Assembly: GCA_958366945.1 (NCBI GenBank) | Contig: CATXCY010000007.1 | Location: 1-64,000, forward strand | DNA: 64,000 nt | From: Bruticola sp004554425 | GTDB taxonomy: Bacteria; Vulcanimicrobiota; Xenobia; Xenobiales; Xenobiaceae | Direction: 5' to 3' | Notes under the pieces: model-generated | Databases searched by the model: none | Told to the model about the DNA's origin: nothing | The model's input: only the letters and a program-made list of their open reading frames with translations | Made by a program: the position numbers and the translations under genes | Part shown: piece by piece, positions 1 to 9,358 of the stretch | Position numbering within the stretch: the stretch's first letter is position 1 | Layout of the letters: each line of letters starts with the position of its first letter

Positions 1-217
1 TGAAAGCGTATTTTACGCTGGCAATATTGGCGGGAATGTCAGTTTTAGCAGCCAAGCCCTGGCTTAAAACATTATAATTAAAGATTACTTTAGCTGAATC
101 TTTGCCCAAATGGTTAGGTACAGTAGAGCCGCTGTCACCGCAACCATAGACCATAAAGCCTAGGCCCAAAGTGGCTGCTGCAGCCAACGTAAATCCGAAC
201 GTATTCTTATTTATCAT
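1..217 (-). CDS. Putative lipoprotein, N-terminal part (runs off left edge)
   Basis: Reading leftward from an ATG at 215-217, 72 codons stay open to the window edge, so only the N-terminus is present. The protein begins with a Lys-containing n-region and a hydrophobic Ala/Leu/Gly/Phe stretch, followed by VYGCGDSG. The Cys near residue 26 looks like a slightly non-standard lipobox (Tyr at -2), suggesting Sec export and lipidation by Lgt, which is encoded at 42.4-43.2 kb. The mature part begins with a Gly/Ser linker and then a beta-rich-looking segment. I do not recognise the family. It lies downstream of, and in the same direction as, the membrane-protein cluster at 0.3-6.1 kb. The ribosome-binding site is weak, so the start is less certain than the frame. 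Confidence 0.6.
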   Translation of the reverse strand, partial: MINKNTFGFTLAAAATLGLGFMVYGCGDSGSTVPNHLGKDSAKVIFNYNVLSQGLAAKTDIPANIASVKYAF

Positions 218-327
218 TTATCTTCACAAGAAGTCCTTTTCCTAAATTGGAGAAGGCACGGATACCGCCGCTTCCCAGAAAGACTTTTCAGAAAATGATG
301 GCTAAACCTTTTTTATTTTTTGCCGAT

Positions 328-1392
328 TTAGCGAAAAAAGCCTGATTTTTGCGGCTTTTGATAGTACAACAGGGCTCCTAAAATGCACATAACCAGTTTG
401 ACGACATGAATTAAAAGAGACGAAGCTAGGACAGATTCTAAAGCTATACCTACACTGCCCCAATATAAAGCGAAAGCCGCCTCTTGTGTACCTATACCAT
501 TAGTGGATACAGGTAAGTGGAGCATAATTCTAAAAATTGGAATAAAAATTAAAAAATATATGAAGGGTAAATTTTGCGGACAAATTTTTTGAAAGATAAC
601 GTAAACAGCAGCCGCTTCCAACAGAGGAGCCAACAAGTTAATCAGTACAGCTATGGCGAAACCACCTAAATTATTTTTAATGAGAGCGCAAGCTTGAGTA
701 AATTCTTCCAGTGAGGCTCCTAAACTGAAGCGGCTCAGTAAACGCAAGCGCAAGCTTTGCCAGAGATGCTGAGAAAAAAGCACGACGCTGCCTAGTAAAA
801 AAGCAGCCAACATAAGAATTATAACGGCTAGCATACTCCATTTGACGCTAAAATTTGTCGGTATGTGTGGCCCAAGAGACATTTTCTCATGTTGCTCAAT
901 TAAAGCAAAAACAGGATCGGCCATAAACCAGGCTAGACAAGAAGTGATAACCAAAGCTGCCAAAGCGCTCCAACGCTCAATAAAAACTGACGCAGCCCCT
1001 TTAGCGTAAGTTAAATTGTATTTGTGAACTTCCCAGACGCGTACTGCGTCGCCAGCTACTCCACCGGGAATTAAATTATTCCAAAAAAAACCTACCAAAG
1101 AAAGACGCCAAGCTTGAGCAAAGCTTAAAGAAGCGCCTAAACGACGCGCCACCCCATACCAAACCAAAGCTGCCGGAGCCGAAGCCAGCAGAAAAAAAGC
1201 CAAAGAAAGCAAAAAATAATCCCAACTTAATTGGGTTAAACCAGCCATCATTTGGGAGACATTAAAAAAAGGTATTAAACAACAGCATATACCTAAACCG
1301 GTAACTATTTTTCCCCAGCTAAGTTTAGACCAAGCAAAATGCGGCTGTGTGACAGCTGGCGACTCTTCTGGTGGCATTTTTTTTAGAGTCAA
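328..1392 (-). CDS. Flippase-like integral membrane protein (LPG synthase TM / UPF0104 family)
   Basis: A 354-residue polytopic protein with about eight hydrophobic segments. The run SLVGFFWNNLIPGGVAGDAVRV (near residues 100-120) and a C-terminal HLPVSTNGIGTQEAAF motif are typical of the lysylphosphatidylglycerol synthase transmembrane / UPF0104 family. Members flip or handle lipids and lipid-linked glycans at the cytoplasmic membrane. The MprF synthetase domain is absent. A TTG start at 1390-1392 is preferred because GAGGAA lies about 10 bases upstream, overlapping the end of the previous gene; an ATG at 1377 has no such site. It is the fourth gene of a minus-strand cluster with a radical SAM protein and a GT-C-like protein, which suggests a role in moving a lipid or glycolipid. 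The substrate is unknown. Confidence 0.8.
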   Translation of the reverse strand: MTLKKMPPEESPAVTQPHFAWSKLSWGKIVTGLGICCCLIPFFNVSQMMAGLTQLSWDYFLLSLAFFLLASAPAALVWYGVARRLGASLSFAQAWRLSLVGFFWNNLIPGGVAGDAVRVWEVHKYNLTYAKGAASVFIERWSALAALVITSCLAWFMADPVFALIEQHEKMSLGPHIPTNFSVKWSMLAVIILMLAAFLLGSVVLFSQHLWQSLRLRLLSRFSLGASLEEFTQACALIKNNLGGFAIAVLINLLAPLLEAAAVYVIFQKICPQNLPFIYFLIFIPIFRIMLHLPVSTNGIGTQEAAFALYWGSVGIALESVLASSLLIHVVKLVMCILGALLYYQKPQKSGFFR

Positions 1393-1398
1393 AACTTT

Positions 1399-1674
1399 TT
1401 ATTCCTCAGCCCTTTCTTGGGTAAATTGGCGAGTTTCCGGCCCTACTGGCACTTCTGTATTGCTATCGCTGAAAGAATCATCAGCCCAAGAAGACATCTC
1501 CGATTCAGTAATATTTGCCGAGTCCGAGCTAGAAGGCAGCGAAAGACCAAAAAATATTTGTAAAATAGCCAGAGAAAGCAAAGCTACCCAAACTATTTCC
1601 CAATTGTCGCTAAGCGGAATTTTCTTTTTACTTGTCGAGGAATTTTTTTTGCTGTTCAATTTACCGTACCTCAC
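1399..1674 (-). CDS. Small single-span membrane protein
   Basis: A 91-residue protein with a Lys/Ser-rich N-terminus, one hydrophobic helix (about residues 28-47, IVWVALLSLAILQIFFGLSL) and an acidic Ser-rich C-terminus. The charge pattern suggests the N-terminus is inside and the tail outside. It uses a GTG start overlapping the TGA stop of the large membrane-protein gene by four bases, and its end overlaps the ribosome-binding site of the flippase-like gene, so the three appear translationally coupled. No family recognised. It may be an accessory subunit of the membrane enzymes around it. Confidence 0.6.
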   Translation of the reverse strand: MRYGKLNSKKNSSTSKKKIPLSDNWEIVWVALLSLAILQIFFGLSLPSSSDSANITESEMSSWADDSFSDSNTEVPVGPETRQFTQERAEE

Positions 1675-4418
1675 CGAGCTTTAGTTTCGGAAATAGCAGG
1701 AATAGTATAGACATATATTCCCTTGGGATAGTGCTTGGGCTCTCCGCAATAAAAGCGCAACATATTGTGTACTTTTTCTTTAGCATGGCGACGCAAATAA
1801 TTATCATGCACTACTAAGTAACGAAAGCGGAAGCGCTGTAAATCGGAAAATCCTAAGTCGAGCTCTTCTTTGCTGCGATAAGGAATATCGCCTTGAGAAT
1901 GCTCCAAAATGAATAAATAGCTAGTTAAAGCATTTTGATAGACAAAAAGTGGAATCGTCCCTTCCACGCGATTGGGAATAGCCTTTAAATGGCCAATTTG
2001 GTAAAAGAAATACTCTCCAGGTAAAAGCTCACCGCGCGTGCGTTGAATGGGGAAATCGATTAAGCCATAATCTCCGCCTTTTTGAGCAATATCCAGGCAA
2101 TATCGCGGCATATGTGCTTCCGAAAGCGGCAAAGGGAAAGGTGAAGGCGAAAAAACTGCTACTTCAAAAAGTACCGCCATACAGAAAGATGCACATACTA
2201 AAGCGTGCTCTTTTTTGCCAAGCAAATGAGCTAAATCGGCCAAAGTGTACGCGCTTAATATGGATACACTGAGCATCACCAAAACGCTAAAGCGAAAAGG
2301 AATACTAACAGCAGCAAAGGTGGGAAAATAGCGGAAGAAAAGCATATAAAGCGGCGATTTTACCGTGGAATATATTTCGTCGCTAATATACATAAAGGGG
2401 CCAGTAGTAAAAATCATAAAGATAAGGCCTATAAAAACCCAGAAGGAACGCTCTAGTCGCTTGCGTCCCCAAAAGCAGCCACCAAAAGCCAAAAACAAAG
2501 CGCCCCAGCCGATATAGCAAGCGCGAATAAGTCGATCTACAGTGTAACTTTCTACAGCTCGCTCTTTGCCGCCAACCAGAAAATCTTTTATAGTCATGAC
2601 ATTGTAGAATTGGCGAGACAAATGCAAATCGACATTCATTTCACTGCGGCCGCGAAAAACTATAGAGTCACCAGCATTGATCGTGCTCTGAAAAGCTAAC
2701 ATCGGTCCCAAAATAAAAGCTAAGCAAAGACAAACCATAAAAAAGGGCACTTTGAAAAAGTTGTGCCAATAGAGAGCGGCCGCCTCGTTAAAAGAAACAT
2801 GCCAGACGCTTTGCAAGCTTTGCTCCAGAGCTTGGCTCCACTTTCTGCTAAAAAAAGCCAAACATTCTACAATAGTTGCACCCAATAGCCAGAAAAGCCA
2901 TATTTGCCACCACGGATAAGTACGAGCCAAGCTTATATATAAGACAAACAACAATAAACTCTGAACGCCGACAGCTAAAGTAAAAGAAGACAAATGGTAG
3001 CGGCAGAAGCGCTCGAGCAGCGAAAGAGTTTCGGTTTGTTGTAGCGTCCGACTTAATAAATAGCGATATAAAGTTAAGCTCAATACTAACCACACACCGC
3101 CAACTAACCAACGGCCGCTTATTCCCTGCCCCCAAGCAGATCCATAGTAAAAAGCCAAACTAGCTACGCCAAAAGAGGCCACATAAAATACTAACCAGAG
3201 CCAAAGTTTGAGCTGTGGCCAAGCTAATGCATCTAAAAAGGTATTGAGCCACAAGGAGGTGCTGCTTTGAAGTGCGCTGTTAGATACGGAGGCTCGAGCG
3301 CTACCATAAAAATAGGCGGTTGCAGCCCAAGCTGACAGAGCTGCGCCTAGCCAGCCGAAGCTGACAGCTAAGGCGAAAGTAAAGAAGTTGCAGCGCCAGC
3401 CCCATTCTCCCCAAGCCCAAAGCTGCGGGCCAACTGTTAAACTAAGCAACAGTTGAGCCATAAAAATTATCAACATAGCATGGCGCTGCAACCAAGAAGG
3501 CTTGTTGGAAGCTTCGGCCCAAGCACATAGAGCGGCGGCAAATATGAGAGGCCCAAAAACAGCACTATAAAAATCGGCAAAAAGGATGAAACCTACGCGC
3601 AAATGTTCTGCCGTTTGCAATAGATTTTGCGTAAACAGAACAAAAACTGCCAATAGGAAGACGCTGTACAGAAGAGAGCCGCCGCTATAAGACAAAAAAA
3701 CTTTTAAGCGTTTTGCAAATGAGCTGCAACCGCCAGCAGCCAAGCGTTTATAAAGCAGCCAAACATAATAAAAAACAGCAAATAGTACAGCGAAAGTACC
3801 AAAGTACCAACACCCCAACGTATTAAGCGAAAAAAACAGAGCCGCTAAAAAAGCATCTTTGTAGCTACGCGTCCTAAATTGACGCATAAAATAGTGGCAG
3901 AAAAAAGGCAAATAGCCAATATTTATAGATTCAGTAATGCCTGAAGCTATACTCGATCCCATATAAGCAGAAAAAGCGTATACAGCGCCGGCAGAAAAAG
4001 CAGCGGCTCTGTGAGCGGTCATGCCTTTGACTAAAACATAAGTGCCGGAAGCAGCCAACACGAGGTTAAAAATAACTATGGTGTTAAAAGTTTGTACAAT
4101 AGAAAGAAAACTTTGCAACGGCACAGACAATACGCCGTTAAGTGAATCGATAAAATAAAGGGCACCGCCGTAAGGAAAGTTGAGCAAAAACGTATGCAAA
4201 GGCAAGACACAATCTTGAATTAGACGGCGGCGCACCCACCAGAAGCCCCACAAATGCTTCCAAACGTCGCTTTCCATATGGCCGACAATATAATCGCTAT
4301 AATTTAGCACCAGTGGATAAGTAAAAATCAAAGCCAACAAAGTATAAAGACCGACGACCACGAGCCCTTCGCCGACTTGGGAAAGCATTTTTGACAATTT
4401 GAGGGAATTATTGAGCAT
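1671..4418 (-). CDS. Large polytopic membrane protein, GT-C / YfhO-like
   Basis: A 915-residue protein with many hydrophobic segments across most of its length and a short soluble C-terminal region. The first loop, after the first membrane span, carries SDVWKHLWGFWWVRR and an FPYGG motif, matching the acidic first-loop arrangement of GT-C glycosyltransferases and YfhO-like proteins that use polyprenyl-phosphate sugars. No catalytic residue can be assigned with certainty. The gene follows the radical SAM gene by 22 bases and overlaps the next small gene by four, so the cluster is probably one transcript. A glycosyl-transfer role in building a lipid or surface glycan is inferred, not shown. The ATG at 4418 lacks an obvious Shine-Dalgarno sequence; a start at residue 11 is also possible. 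Confidence 0.7.
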   Translation of the reverse strand: MLNNSLKLSKMLSQVGEGLVVVGLYTLLALIFTYPLVLNYSDYIVGHMESDVWKHLWGFWWVRRRLIQDCVLPLHTFLLNFPYGGALYFIDSLNGVLSVPLQSFLSIVQTFNTIVIFNLVLAASGTYVLVKGMTAHRAAAFSAGAVYAFSAYMGSSIASGITESINIGYLPFFCHYFMRQFRTRSYKDAFLAALFFSLNTLGCWYFGTFAVLFAVFYYVWLLYKRLAAGGCSSFAKRLKVFLSYSGGSLLYSVFLLAVFVLFTQNLLQTAEHLRVGFILFADFYSAVFGPLIFAAALCAWAEASNKPSWLQRHAMLIIFMAQLLLSLTVGPQLWAWGEWGWRCNFFTFALAVSFGWLGAALSAWAATAYFYGSARASVSNSALQSSTSLWLNTFLDALAWPQLKLWLWLVFYVASFGVASLAFYYGSAWGQGISGRWLVGGVWLVLSLTLYRYLLSRTLQQTETLSLLERFCRYHLSSFTLAVGVQSLLLFVLYISLARTYPWWQIWLFWLLGATIVECLAFFSRKWSQALEQSLQSVWHVSFNEAAALYWHNFFKVPFFMVCLCLAFILGPMLAFQSTINAGDSIVFRGRSEMNVDLHLSRQFYNVMTIKDFLVGGKERAVESYTVDRLIRACYIGWGALFLAFGGCFWGRKRLERSFWVFIGLIFMIFTTGPFMYISDEIYSTVKSPLYMLFFRYFPTFAAVSIPFRFSVLVMLSVSILSAYTLADLAHLLGKKEHALVCASFCMAVLFEVAVFSPSPFPLPLSEAHMPRYCLDIAQKGGDYGLIDFPIQRTRGELLPGEYFFYQIGHLKAIPNRVEGTIPLFVYQNALTSYLFILEHSQGDIPYRSKEELDLGFSDLQRFRFRYLVVHDNYLRRHAKEKVHNMLRFYCGEPKHYPKGIYVYTIPAISETKAR

Positions 4419-4440
4419 ATTTTTTAACGGCGCGGTACTT

Positions 4441-6093
4441 TCATTGACTAATAAGTGAATTCCAATTGAGCCAACGGTGCATGAGCGTCCAAGTCATTTC
4501 CCCTTTTAAAGTCATGCCCAAAGCTATGCCAGCCATTTTAATTAAGTTGCACAATTGAGCAAAATAAGCTAACACCTTAGGATGGCGACGCAAGAATTTA
4601 TTGTCGGCCAGAAAATACAAAAAATTGTCACTTAGGAAACGTTTGCTGACCAACACAAACATAGAAGCCCAGAAAAGCTCTTCTGGCGGACGCGGATAAT
4701 TTAAGCTTACTCTAATTTGCTGGAAAGTTTTATTGCGCTCACCTTCTAAGTCGTCTTCAGTAATTTTTCCCTCCGAAAGCAACTTTCTGGCCAACATGGT
4801 GTTGGGGAAAATGACTACACTAAATAAATAAAGCTGATAGCTACCGCGTGGAAAGCTCATAAGTAAATCAAATAAATGGCGCTTGTCTTCCCAAGTCGAT
4901 TCTTTGTCGTCCATCATTACATGATAGCGGGCGTCTAAGCCCAAATCAGCAAAAATATGGGCACAAGCCCGCAACTGCTCGTCATTGCCGCTACGATCGT
5001 ATAATTCGCTATTAACGCGGCAACTGCTCTGGATACCCATATAAACTACATCTAAGCCGGCGCGACGCAACAATTCAAAAAGCGCCCTTTTGACCAATTT
5101 CGGCTCGGTAAATACTTCAAAAGGCAGCCCTACTTCCACCGGATAACGAGCCGCAAATTCATCATACCAAGCGTCAGAAAAAAGAAAAACTTCATCATCA
5201 AAGCGGATACGCTTCATATTTTTAAATACGGTACGCGCCTTTTGTATCTCAGCCAATACTGAGCTTACGCTGCGAGTGCGATAATAACGGCCCTGCGCTT
5301 TGTAAAGCTCGGAAAGTTCTGAATTATAGCAATAAGCACAATGAAAGACGCAGCCACGCGAATTCATCATTTGGAAGCAAGAGTCGCCAACCATGGGATC
5401 GCCTTGCTCGAGGCTGCGTCCCATAATGAAATATTTATCGGCCGAATAAAAATCGCGGAAAGGCAATAAATCTAAATTTTGTACATTGGGGCCGACTTCA
5501 TTGCGAAAAATATGTAAAGTAGAAGCGTAACTTTCCGAGCTTGGCCCTTGCATAGATTTGTATTCGGGCCGTCTTCTTACCCATATATTAGGCAGCGCTG
5601 TTATATCTAACCCAGCGGAAAGGCGATCTAGCAATTCCACCAAAGTTATTTCCGCTTCACCGCGACAAACAATATCAGCTTCAAGAATACATTTTTCCGG
5701 AGCTAATACTGTATGGGTTCCGCCCCATAAAATAACTATTTGGGGAAAGCGCTGCCTAATAGCGGCAGTAAGTTGAGCAGCCACTTTATGATAAGCTGAA
5801 GCGCGTACCGACAGACCGACAATATTGCATTGCTTGGCAGCAATCAATTCCAACAAGCGCTCAATTTCATAATCTTTGGGCGGATCGAATTTATTGTTGA
5901 TCCAATCTTTAAAGTAAATTTCTGTAAATTGGTAACCAGCTTGGCGGGCACAAGCTCCCAAAAGGCGGGCTGCGTTGTTTTCAATATCGTAAAGGGAAAT
6001 AAAACCAATTTTCCAACGCTGCTGCGGTTTACTGATCGCTCTCTTACTTTGGCCCTCACCTAACCAAAGGCACACACTTTCCGTATTTTCCAC
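4441..6093 (-). CDS. Cobalamin-binding-domain radical SAM protein
   Basis: A 550-residue protein. Residues about 25-165 resemble a Rossmann-type B12-binding domain (GFISLYDIENNAARLL through ILWGGTHTVLAPEK and CRGEAE) without a DxHxxG motif, as in many class B radical SAM enzymes. The radical SAM core follows with CVFHCAYC, the CxxxCxxC ligand set for a [4Fe-4S] cluster. The C-terminal 150 residues are helical and of the kind found in this broad family, which includes methyltransferases and ring-forming or C-C bond-forming enzymes such as lipid-tailoring HpnJ-like proteins. The start is GTG, with GGAGG nine bases upstream. It is the first gene of a probable four-gene cluster with membrane-lipid-type proteins, which favours a lipid or glycan substrate. 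The substrate cannot be read from the sequence. Confidence 0.85.
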   Translation of the reverse strand: MENTESVCLWLGEGQSKRAISKPQQRWKIGFISLYDIENNAARLLGACARQAGYQFTEIYFKDWINNKFDPPKDYEIERLLELIAAKQCNIVGLSVRASAYHKVAAQLTAAIRQRFPQIVILWGGTHTVLAPEKCILEADIVCRGEAEITLVELLDRLSAGLDITALPNIWVRRRPEYKSMQGPSSESYASTLHIFRNEVGPNVQNLDLLPFRDFYSADKYFIMGRSLEQGDPMVGDSCFQMMNSRGCVFHCAYCYNSELSELYKAQGRYYRTRSVSSVLAEIQKARTVFKNMKRIRFDDEVFLFSDAWYDEFAARYPVEVGLPFEVFTEPKLVKRALFELLRRAGLDVVYMGIQSSCRVNSELYDRSGNDEQLRACAHIFADLGLDARYHVMMDDKESTWEDKRHLFDLLMSFPRGSYQLYLFSVVIFPNTMLARKLLSEGKITEDDLEGERNKTFQQIRVSLNYPRPPEELFWASMFVLVSKRFLSDNFLYFLADNKFLRRHPKVLAYFAQLCNLIKMAGIALGMTLKGEMTWTLMHRWLNWNSLISQ

Positions 6094-6227
6094 CTTGCCA
6101 ACCTCCGCGGGCCCCTTTGTTTAATGTAATGCCGCTTTTTCCCTTTTTTCGGGCCTTTTTCGCTCTCGCTCTCAAATATGCAACATATATTTGTGTCTCA
6201 ATTGCACCCAGGCAGTTGCGCCGACTT

Positions 6228-7346
6228 TTAGCGTTCTGGCAAGCCGCCGCCTAATGAGAAATAGGCTTTGCGGGCTAAATCGTATAATTTGATTTTGTGC
6301 AAAATATTGACGGCGCAGTCTTCCAATTTGCCACGGCTTAAACGACGATGAGCCCTTTCCAGAGACTCCATTACTTTAAGGTGGAAAGGGCAAACTAAAT
6401 CACACTGACCACATTTTATACAATTAGGCACATGGCGAGATAGCGCCCTATATTCGTTGCGAGCGTAAGTGGCGTTCAAAATCAAATAGTCTTCGCAGCG
6501 GAAAACGTCAGCTATAGGAATTTTCATAGGGCAAAGCCCTTCACAAATACGACAGCGGCGGCAAAAACCGTCTTTTAAGTCGGCGCTACCAGAGAGTAAA
6601 CCTTGGCGCTGAGCCTCGCTTAGCTGATGAAAAGCTTCGGCAGCGGCAATATCGCGATCGACATGTTCTTTGGTTGTGCAACCCAAAACGCACATAGAAA
6701 TATCGTGAGCTAGCACAAATTGAATAGCTTCTTCTACTGAGGTTAAGCGCCCGGAAGAAAGCACCTTCATAGCAATAATGCCCACGTCAAAGCGTTTCGC
6801 TGCCGCATACACTTCAGCTAAGCCATCGCGTTCGACAGGCGAAAAAGGCAACATAACCGTATCAAAGCGGCCTGTGTCTAAAGCTTGGGCCAGCACTCGC
6901 GTATGGTGAGAGGTTATGCCTATATGGTCGATAAGACCTTCGCGCTTGGCACTTTCCAAAGCTTCCAAAGCGCCTTTGGGAGCCATCACTTGCTCAAGTT
7001 CGCTCTTGTATTGCACATGATGAACTTGATACATATCGAGATGCTTTACATTTAAGGTGGCCAAGCTGGTCTCTAAATCTTTGTAAGCTAAAAAGCCAGA
7101 GCGCAAGTAAGTTTTAGAAGCTAAAATAACTTGCTCACGCCTGCCTTGGATAGCTTGGCCTATTGTCTCTTCTGCGTCGAAATAGCCTCGAGCTGTGTCT
7201 ATATAGTTCATGCCGCGATCTAAAGCGTGGCGCACTGTATCTATGCCAGATTGACGATTAGGCAAAAGCTTAGAAATAATGCCCAAGCCTCCAATGCCGA
7301 CTTCTGAAACCATCAGTTCTGTACGCCCTAAACGACGCTTATGCAT
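6228..7346 (-). CDS. Aldo/keto reductase with C-terminal 4Fe-4S ferredoxin domain
   Basis: The N-terminal two thirds are an aldo/keto reductase TIM barrel: RRLGRTELMVSEVGIGG at the start, then YIDTARGYFDAE, a Lys in LASKTYL and a His in QVHHVQ form the usual Asp-Tyr-Lys-His tetrad. The C-terminal part has two cysteine clusters, CRRCRICEGLCP and CIKCGQCDLVCP, typical of paired [4Fe-4S] sites in the ferredoxin-fused subfamily common in anaerobes. It should be a cytoplasmic oxidoreductase; the substrate is unknown. I place the start at the ATG giving MHKRRLGRTEL because GGTGAG lies just upstream; the frame extends 13 codons further. It is followed upstream in the same direction by a VOC protein. 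Confidence 0.88.
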   Translation of the reverse strand: MHKRRLGRTELMVSEVGIGGLGIISKLLPNRQSGIDTVRHALDRGMNYIDTARGYFDAEETIGQAIQGRREQVILASKTYLRSGFLAYKDLETSLATLNVKHLDMYQVHHVQYKSELEQVMAPKGALEALESAKREGLIDHIGITSHHTRVLAQALDTGRFDTVMLPFSPVERDGLAEVYAAAKRFDVGIIAMKVLSSGRLTSVEEAIQFVLAHDISMCVLGCTTKEHVDRDIAAAEAFHQLSEAQRQGLLSGSADLKDGFCRRCRICEGLCPMKIPIADVFRCEDYLILNATYARNEYRALSRHVPNCIKCGQCDLVCPFHLKVMESLERAHRRLSRGKLEDCAVNILHKIKLYDLARKAYFSLGGGLPER

Positions 7347-7404
7347 GACTATCTCACCTTTTACCGCCAATTTATCCAAACGCACCGTTATTTCGAGTGC
7401 TACT

Positions 7405-7773
7405 TTATTTGTGAGTGATAATTTCCACTAAAGCACCGCCGGGAGCTTCCATAAAAAAGTAAAAGGCGCCAGCGCTCTCTTGTACAGAATCGTTAAGCAA
7501 AGTAAAGCCCAGCGCTTTCATATGCTCAAAATCGGCCTGAATATCGTCGGAAGTAAAAGCGATATGATTGTAAGCGTCACCATCAAGCCCTTCTCCGTCG
7601 GTAGGCTGAGCCAGTTCTACTACGATATCTTGCTTAACAAGATTGAGCATCTTTTTAGCGCCGCTTTGCTTAACTTGTCCACGATTAAAACCTAAAACTT
7701 CGGTATAAAAATTGGCCGTTTCTTCCAAATTGGCACAGGCAATATTTATATGATCAACTTTAACGACAGCCAT
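7405..7773 (-). CDS. VOC (glyoxalase/methylmalonyl-CoA epimerase-like) protein
   Basis: A protein of about 122 residues made of two beta-alpha-beta-beta-beta units. VDHINIACANLEETANFY at the N-terminus supplies the first metal-ligand His, HIAFTSDD the second, and EAPGGALVEII the terminal Glu, the pattern of lactoylglutathione lyase and methylmalonyl-CoA epimerase. The start is set by AGGAGGTG directly ahead of the ATG giving MAVVKVDHIN; the longer frame upstream of it is non-coding. It could act on a CoA thioester, since an acyl-CoA carboxyltransferase is encoded at 50.7-52.3 kb, but the two are far apart and the substrate is not determined. Confidence 0.8.
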   Translation of the reverse strand: MAVVKVDHINIACANLEETANFYTEVLGFNRGQVKQSGAKKMLNLVKQDIVVELAQPTDGEGLDGDAYNHIAFTSDDIQADFEHMKALGFTLLNDSVQESAGAFYFFMEAPGGALVEIITHK

Positions 7774-7877
7774 ATGTCCAGCACCTCCTGCAACGTCAAT
7801 AAAGAGGCGCTTTTCCTCTAGACAACCGGACTTTACCTGCCGCCACCGCACTAAAAATGGAAATATATGTAAAAAAT

Positions 7878-7905
7878 TTGATTTTGCCCCTACATATTGT
7901 ACAAT
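7878..7905 (+). promoter_or_regulatory. Sigma-70-type promoter for the MATE transporter gene
   Basis: TTGATT at 7878-7883 and TACAAT at 7900-7905 are separated by 16 bases, upstream of the MATE gene and divergent from the VOC gene. Confidence 0.5.
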
Positions 7906-7969
7906 GGCTGTTCCTGCTGTTATCCGGCAAAGCTTAATTTTACTTTTTTAGTTAATTTTAGGTGTCACC

Positions 7970-9298
7970 ATGGAAATTAAACTTTCAGATCATTTTACAT
8001 ATTCCAGGCTGCTGCGTTTTGTGTTGCCTTCTATGGCTATGATGTTGTTTATTTCCACTTACAGCGTTATAGATGGACTCTTTGTCTCCAATTATGTGGG
8101 CAAAGTAGCTTTTGCAGCCACCAACTTCATCTTCCCGGTTATGATGATCGTAGGTGCTATCGGTTTTATGTTGGGCACCGGCGGTACGGCCATTGTAGCT
8201 AAAACTTTAGGCGAAGGCGACAGCAAGTTAGCTAATCGTTACTTTTCTTTAATCGTTTATACTACGGCTGTTTTAGGTACTATAGCAGCCATATTAGGTT
8301 ACATGGCTGTGCCTTACATTGCTCACGCTTTGGGCGCTGAGGGTGAGCTGTTGGATTGTAGCATTACTTACGGCCGTATCAACATGATGGCTATGCCCTT
8401 TTTTATGTTACAAAATGTCTTTCAGAGCTTCTTTATTGCTGCCGAGCGTCCGAAATTGGGCTTTGCCGTTACTTTACTGGCCGGCTTTACCAATATGGTT
8501 TTAGACGCGCTTTTTATTATCGTTTTTCACTGGGGCTTAGTCGGTGCCGCTATAGCCACAGCTTTAAGCCAAGTGGTGGGCGGCTTAACGTCTTTAGTTT
8601 ACTTTGCTCGTAAAAATGACAGTCCGCTACACTTGGGAACTACCCGATTTTACGGAAACGTACTGTGGAAGTCTTGCACCAACGGTTCTTCCGAACTTAT
8701 GAACGGTATATCTTCCTCTATTTTGGTTATTTTATATAACTATCAACTGCTGCGTTTTATCGGCGAAAACGGAGTGGCGGCCTATGGAGTAATAGGCTAT
8801 CTTTGCTTTATCTTCTCCTCTATTTTCGTGGGCTACTCTATCGGCGCTTCTCCTATTACTAGCTACCACTTTGGAGCTAAAAATCCAGCTGAAGTTAAAA
8901 ATATGCTAAAAAAGAGCACCGTTTTTACGGTTAACGTAGGCATTTTAATGGCTTTAATAAGTACAGTTTTTGCCGATCCTATCGTGCGCTTATTTGTGGG
9001 CTACGATCAAGAGTTGCTAAATATTACCAAACACGGCTTGCGCATTTACTCAATAGGCTTCGCTTTCTTCGGCTTCGAAATTTTTAGCTCGTCTTTCTTT
9101 ACAGCTTTAAATGACGGCTTAGTTTCTGCCATTATAGCTTTTATGCGCACTTTAATTTTCCAGTCGATAAGCGTTATGGTGTTGCCTTTGCTTTTTGGCG
9201 TCGAGTGGATCTGGGCTTCCGTAATTGTTGCCGAAATCGGCGCTTTAATTACAACTTTAATATTTTTAAAAGTTAATCGGCCCAAATACGGCTATTAA
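7970..9298 (+). CDS. MATE family efflux transporter
   Basis: A 442-residue protein with twelve predicted membrane spans in two homologous halves. LPSMAMMLFISTYSVIDGLFVSNYVG in the first helices and the GTGGTAIVAKTLGEGD loop are characteristic of the MATE superfamily (VmrA/MepA-like branch). Such proteins export cationic drugs or metabolites in exchange for Na+ or H+ at the cytoplasmic membrane. The length is standard for the family. It is monocistronic, with its own promoter upstream and a strong hairpin terminator immediately downstream, facing hsdR. The substrate is unknown. Confidence 0.9.
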   Translation: MEIKLSDHFTYSRLLRFVLPSMAMMLFISTYSVIDGLFVSNYVGKVAFAATNFIFPVMMIVGAIGFMLGTGGTAIVAKTLGEGDSKLANRYFSLIVYTTAVLGTIAAILGYMAVPYIAHALGAEGELLDCSITYGRINMMAMPFFMLQNVFQSFFIAAERPKLGFAVTLLAGFTNMVLDALFIIVFHWGLVGAAIATALSQVVGGLTSLVYFARKNDSPLHLGTTRFYGNVLWKSCTNGSSELMNGISSSILVILYNYQLLRFIGENGVAAYGVIGYLCFIFSSIFVGYSIGASPITSYHFGAKNPAEVKNMLKKSTVFTVNVGILMALISTVFADPIVRLFVGYDQELLNITKHGLRIYSIGFAFFGFEIFSSSFFTALNDGLVSAIIAFMRTLIFQSISVMVLPLLFGVEWIWASVIVAEIGALITTLIFLKVNRPKYGY

Positions 9299-9321
9299 GA
9301 AAAGCAGCCAACACAACCAAA

Positions 9322-9356
9322 AATACCCGCCAGCCATTTTTAGGCTGGCGGGTATT
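9322..9356. terminator. Strong bidirectional intrinsic terminator
   Basis: A perfect 14-bp stem (9322-9335 with 9343-9356) around a 7-base loop, with A-run and T-run flanks, ends both the MATE gene on the plus strand and hsdR on the minus strand. Confidence 0.92.
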
Positions 9357-9358
9357 TT

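Noticed and set aside
1349..1684. Plus-strand open frame of 111 codons
   Set aside because: Antisense to the coupled minus-strand membrane-protein genes with good translational signals.
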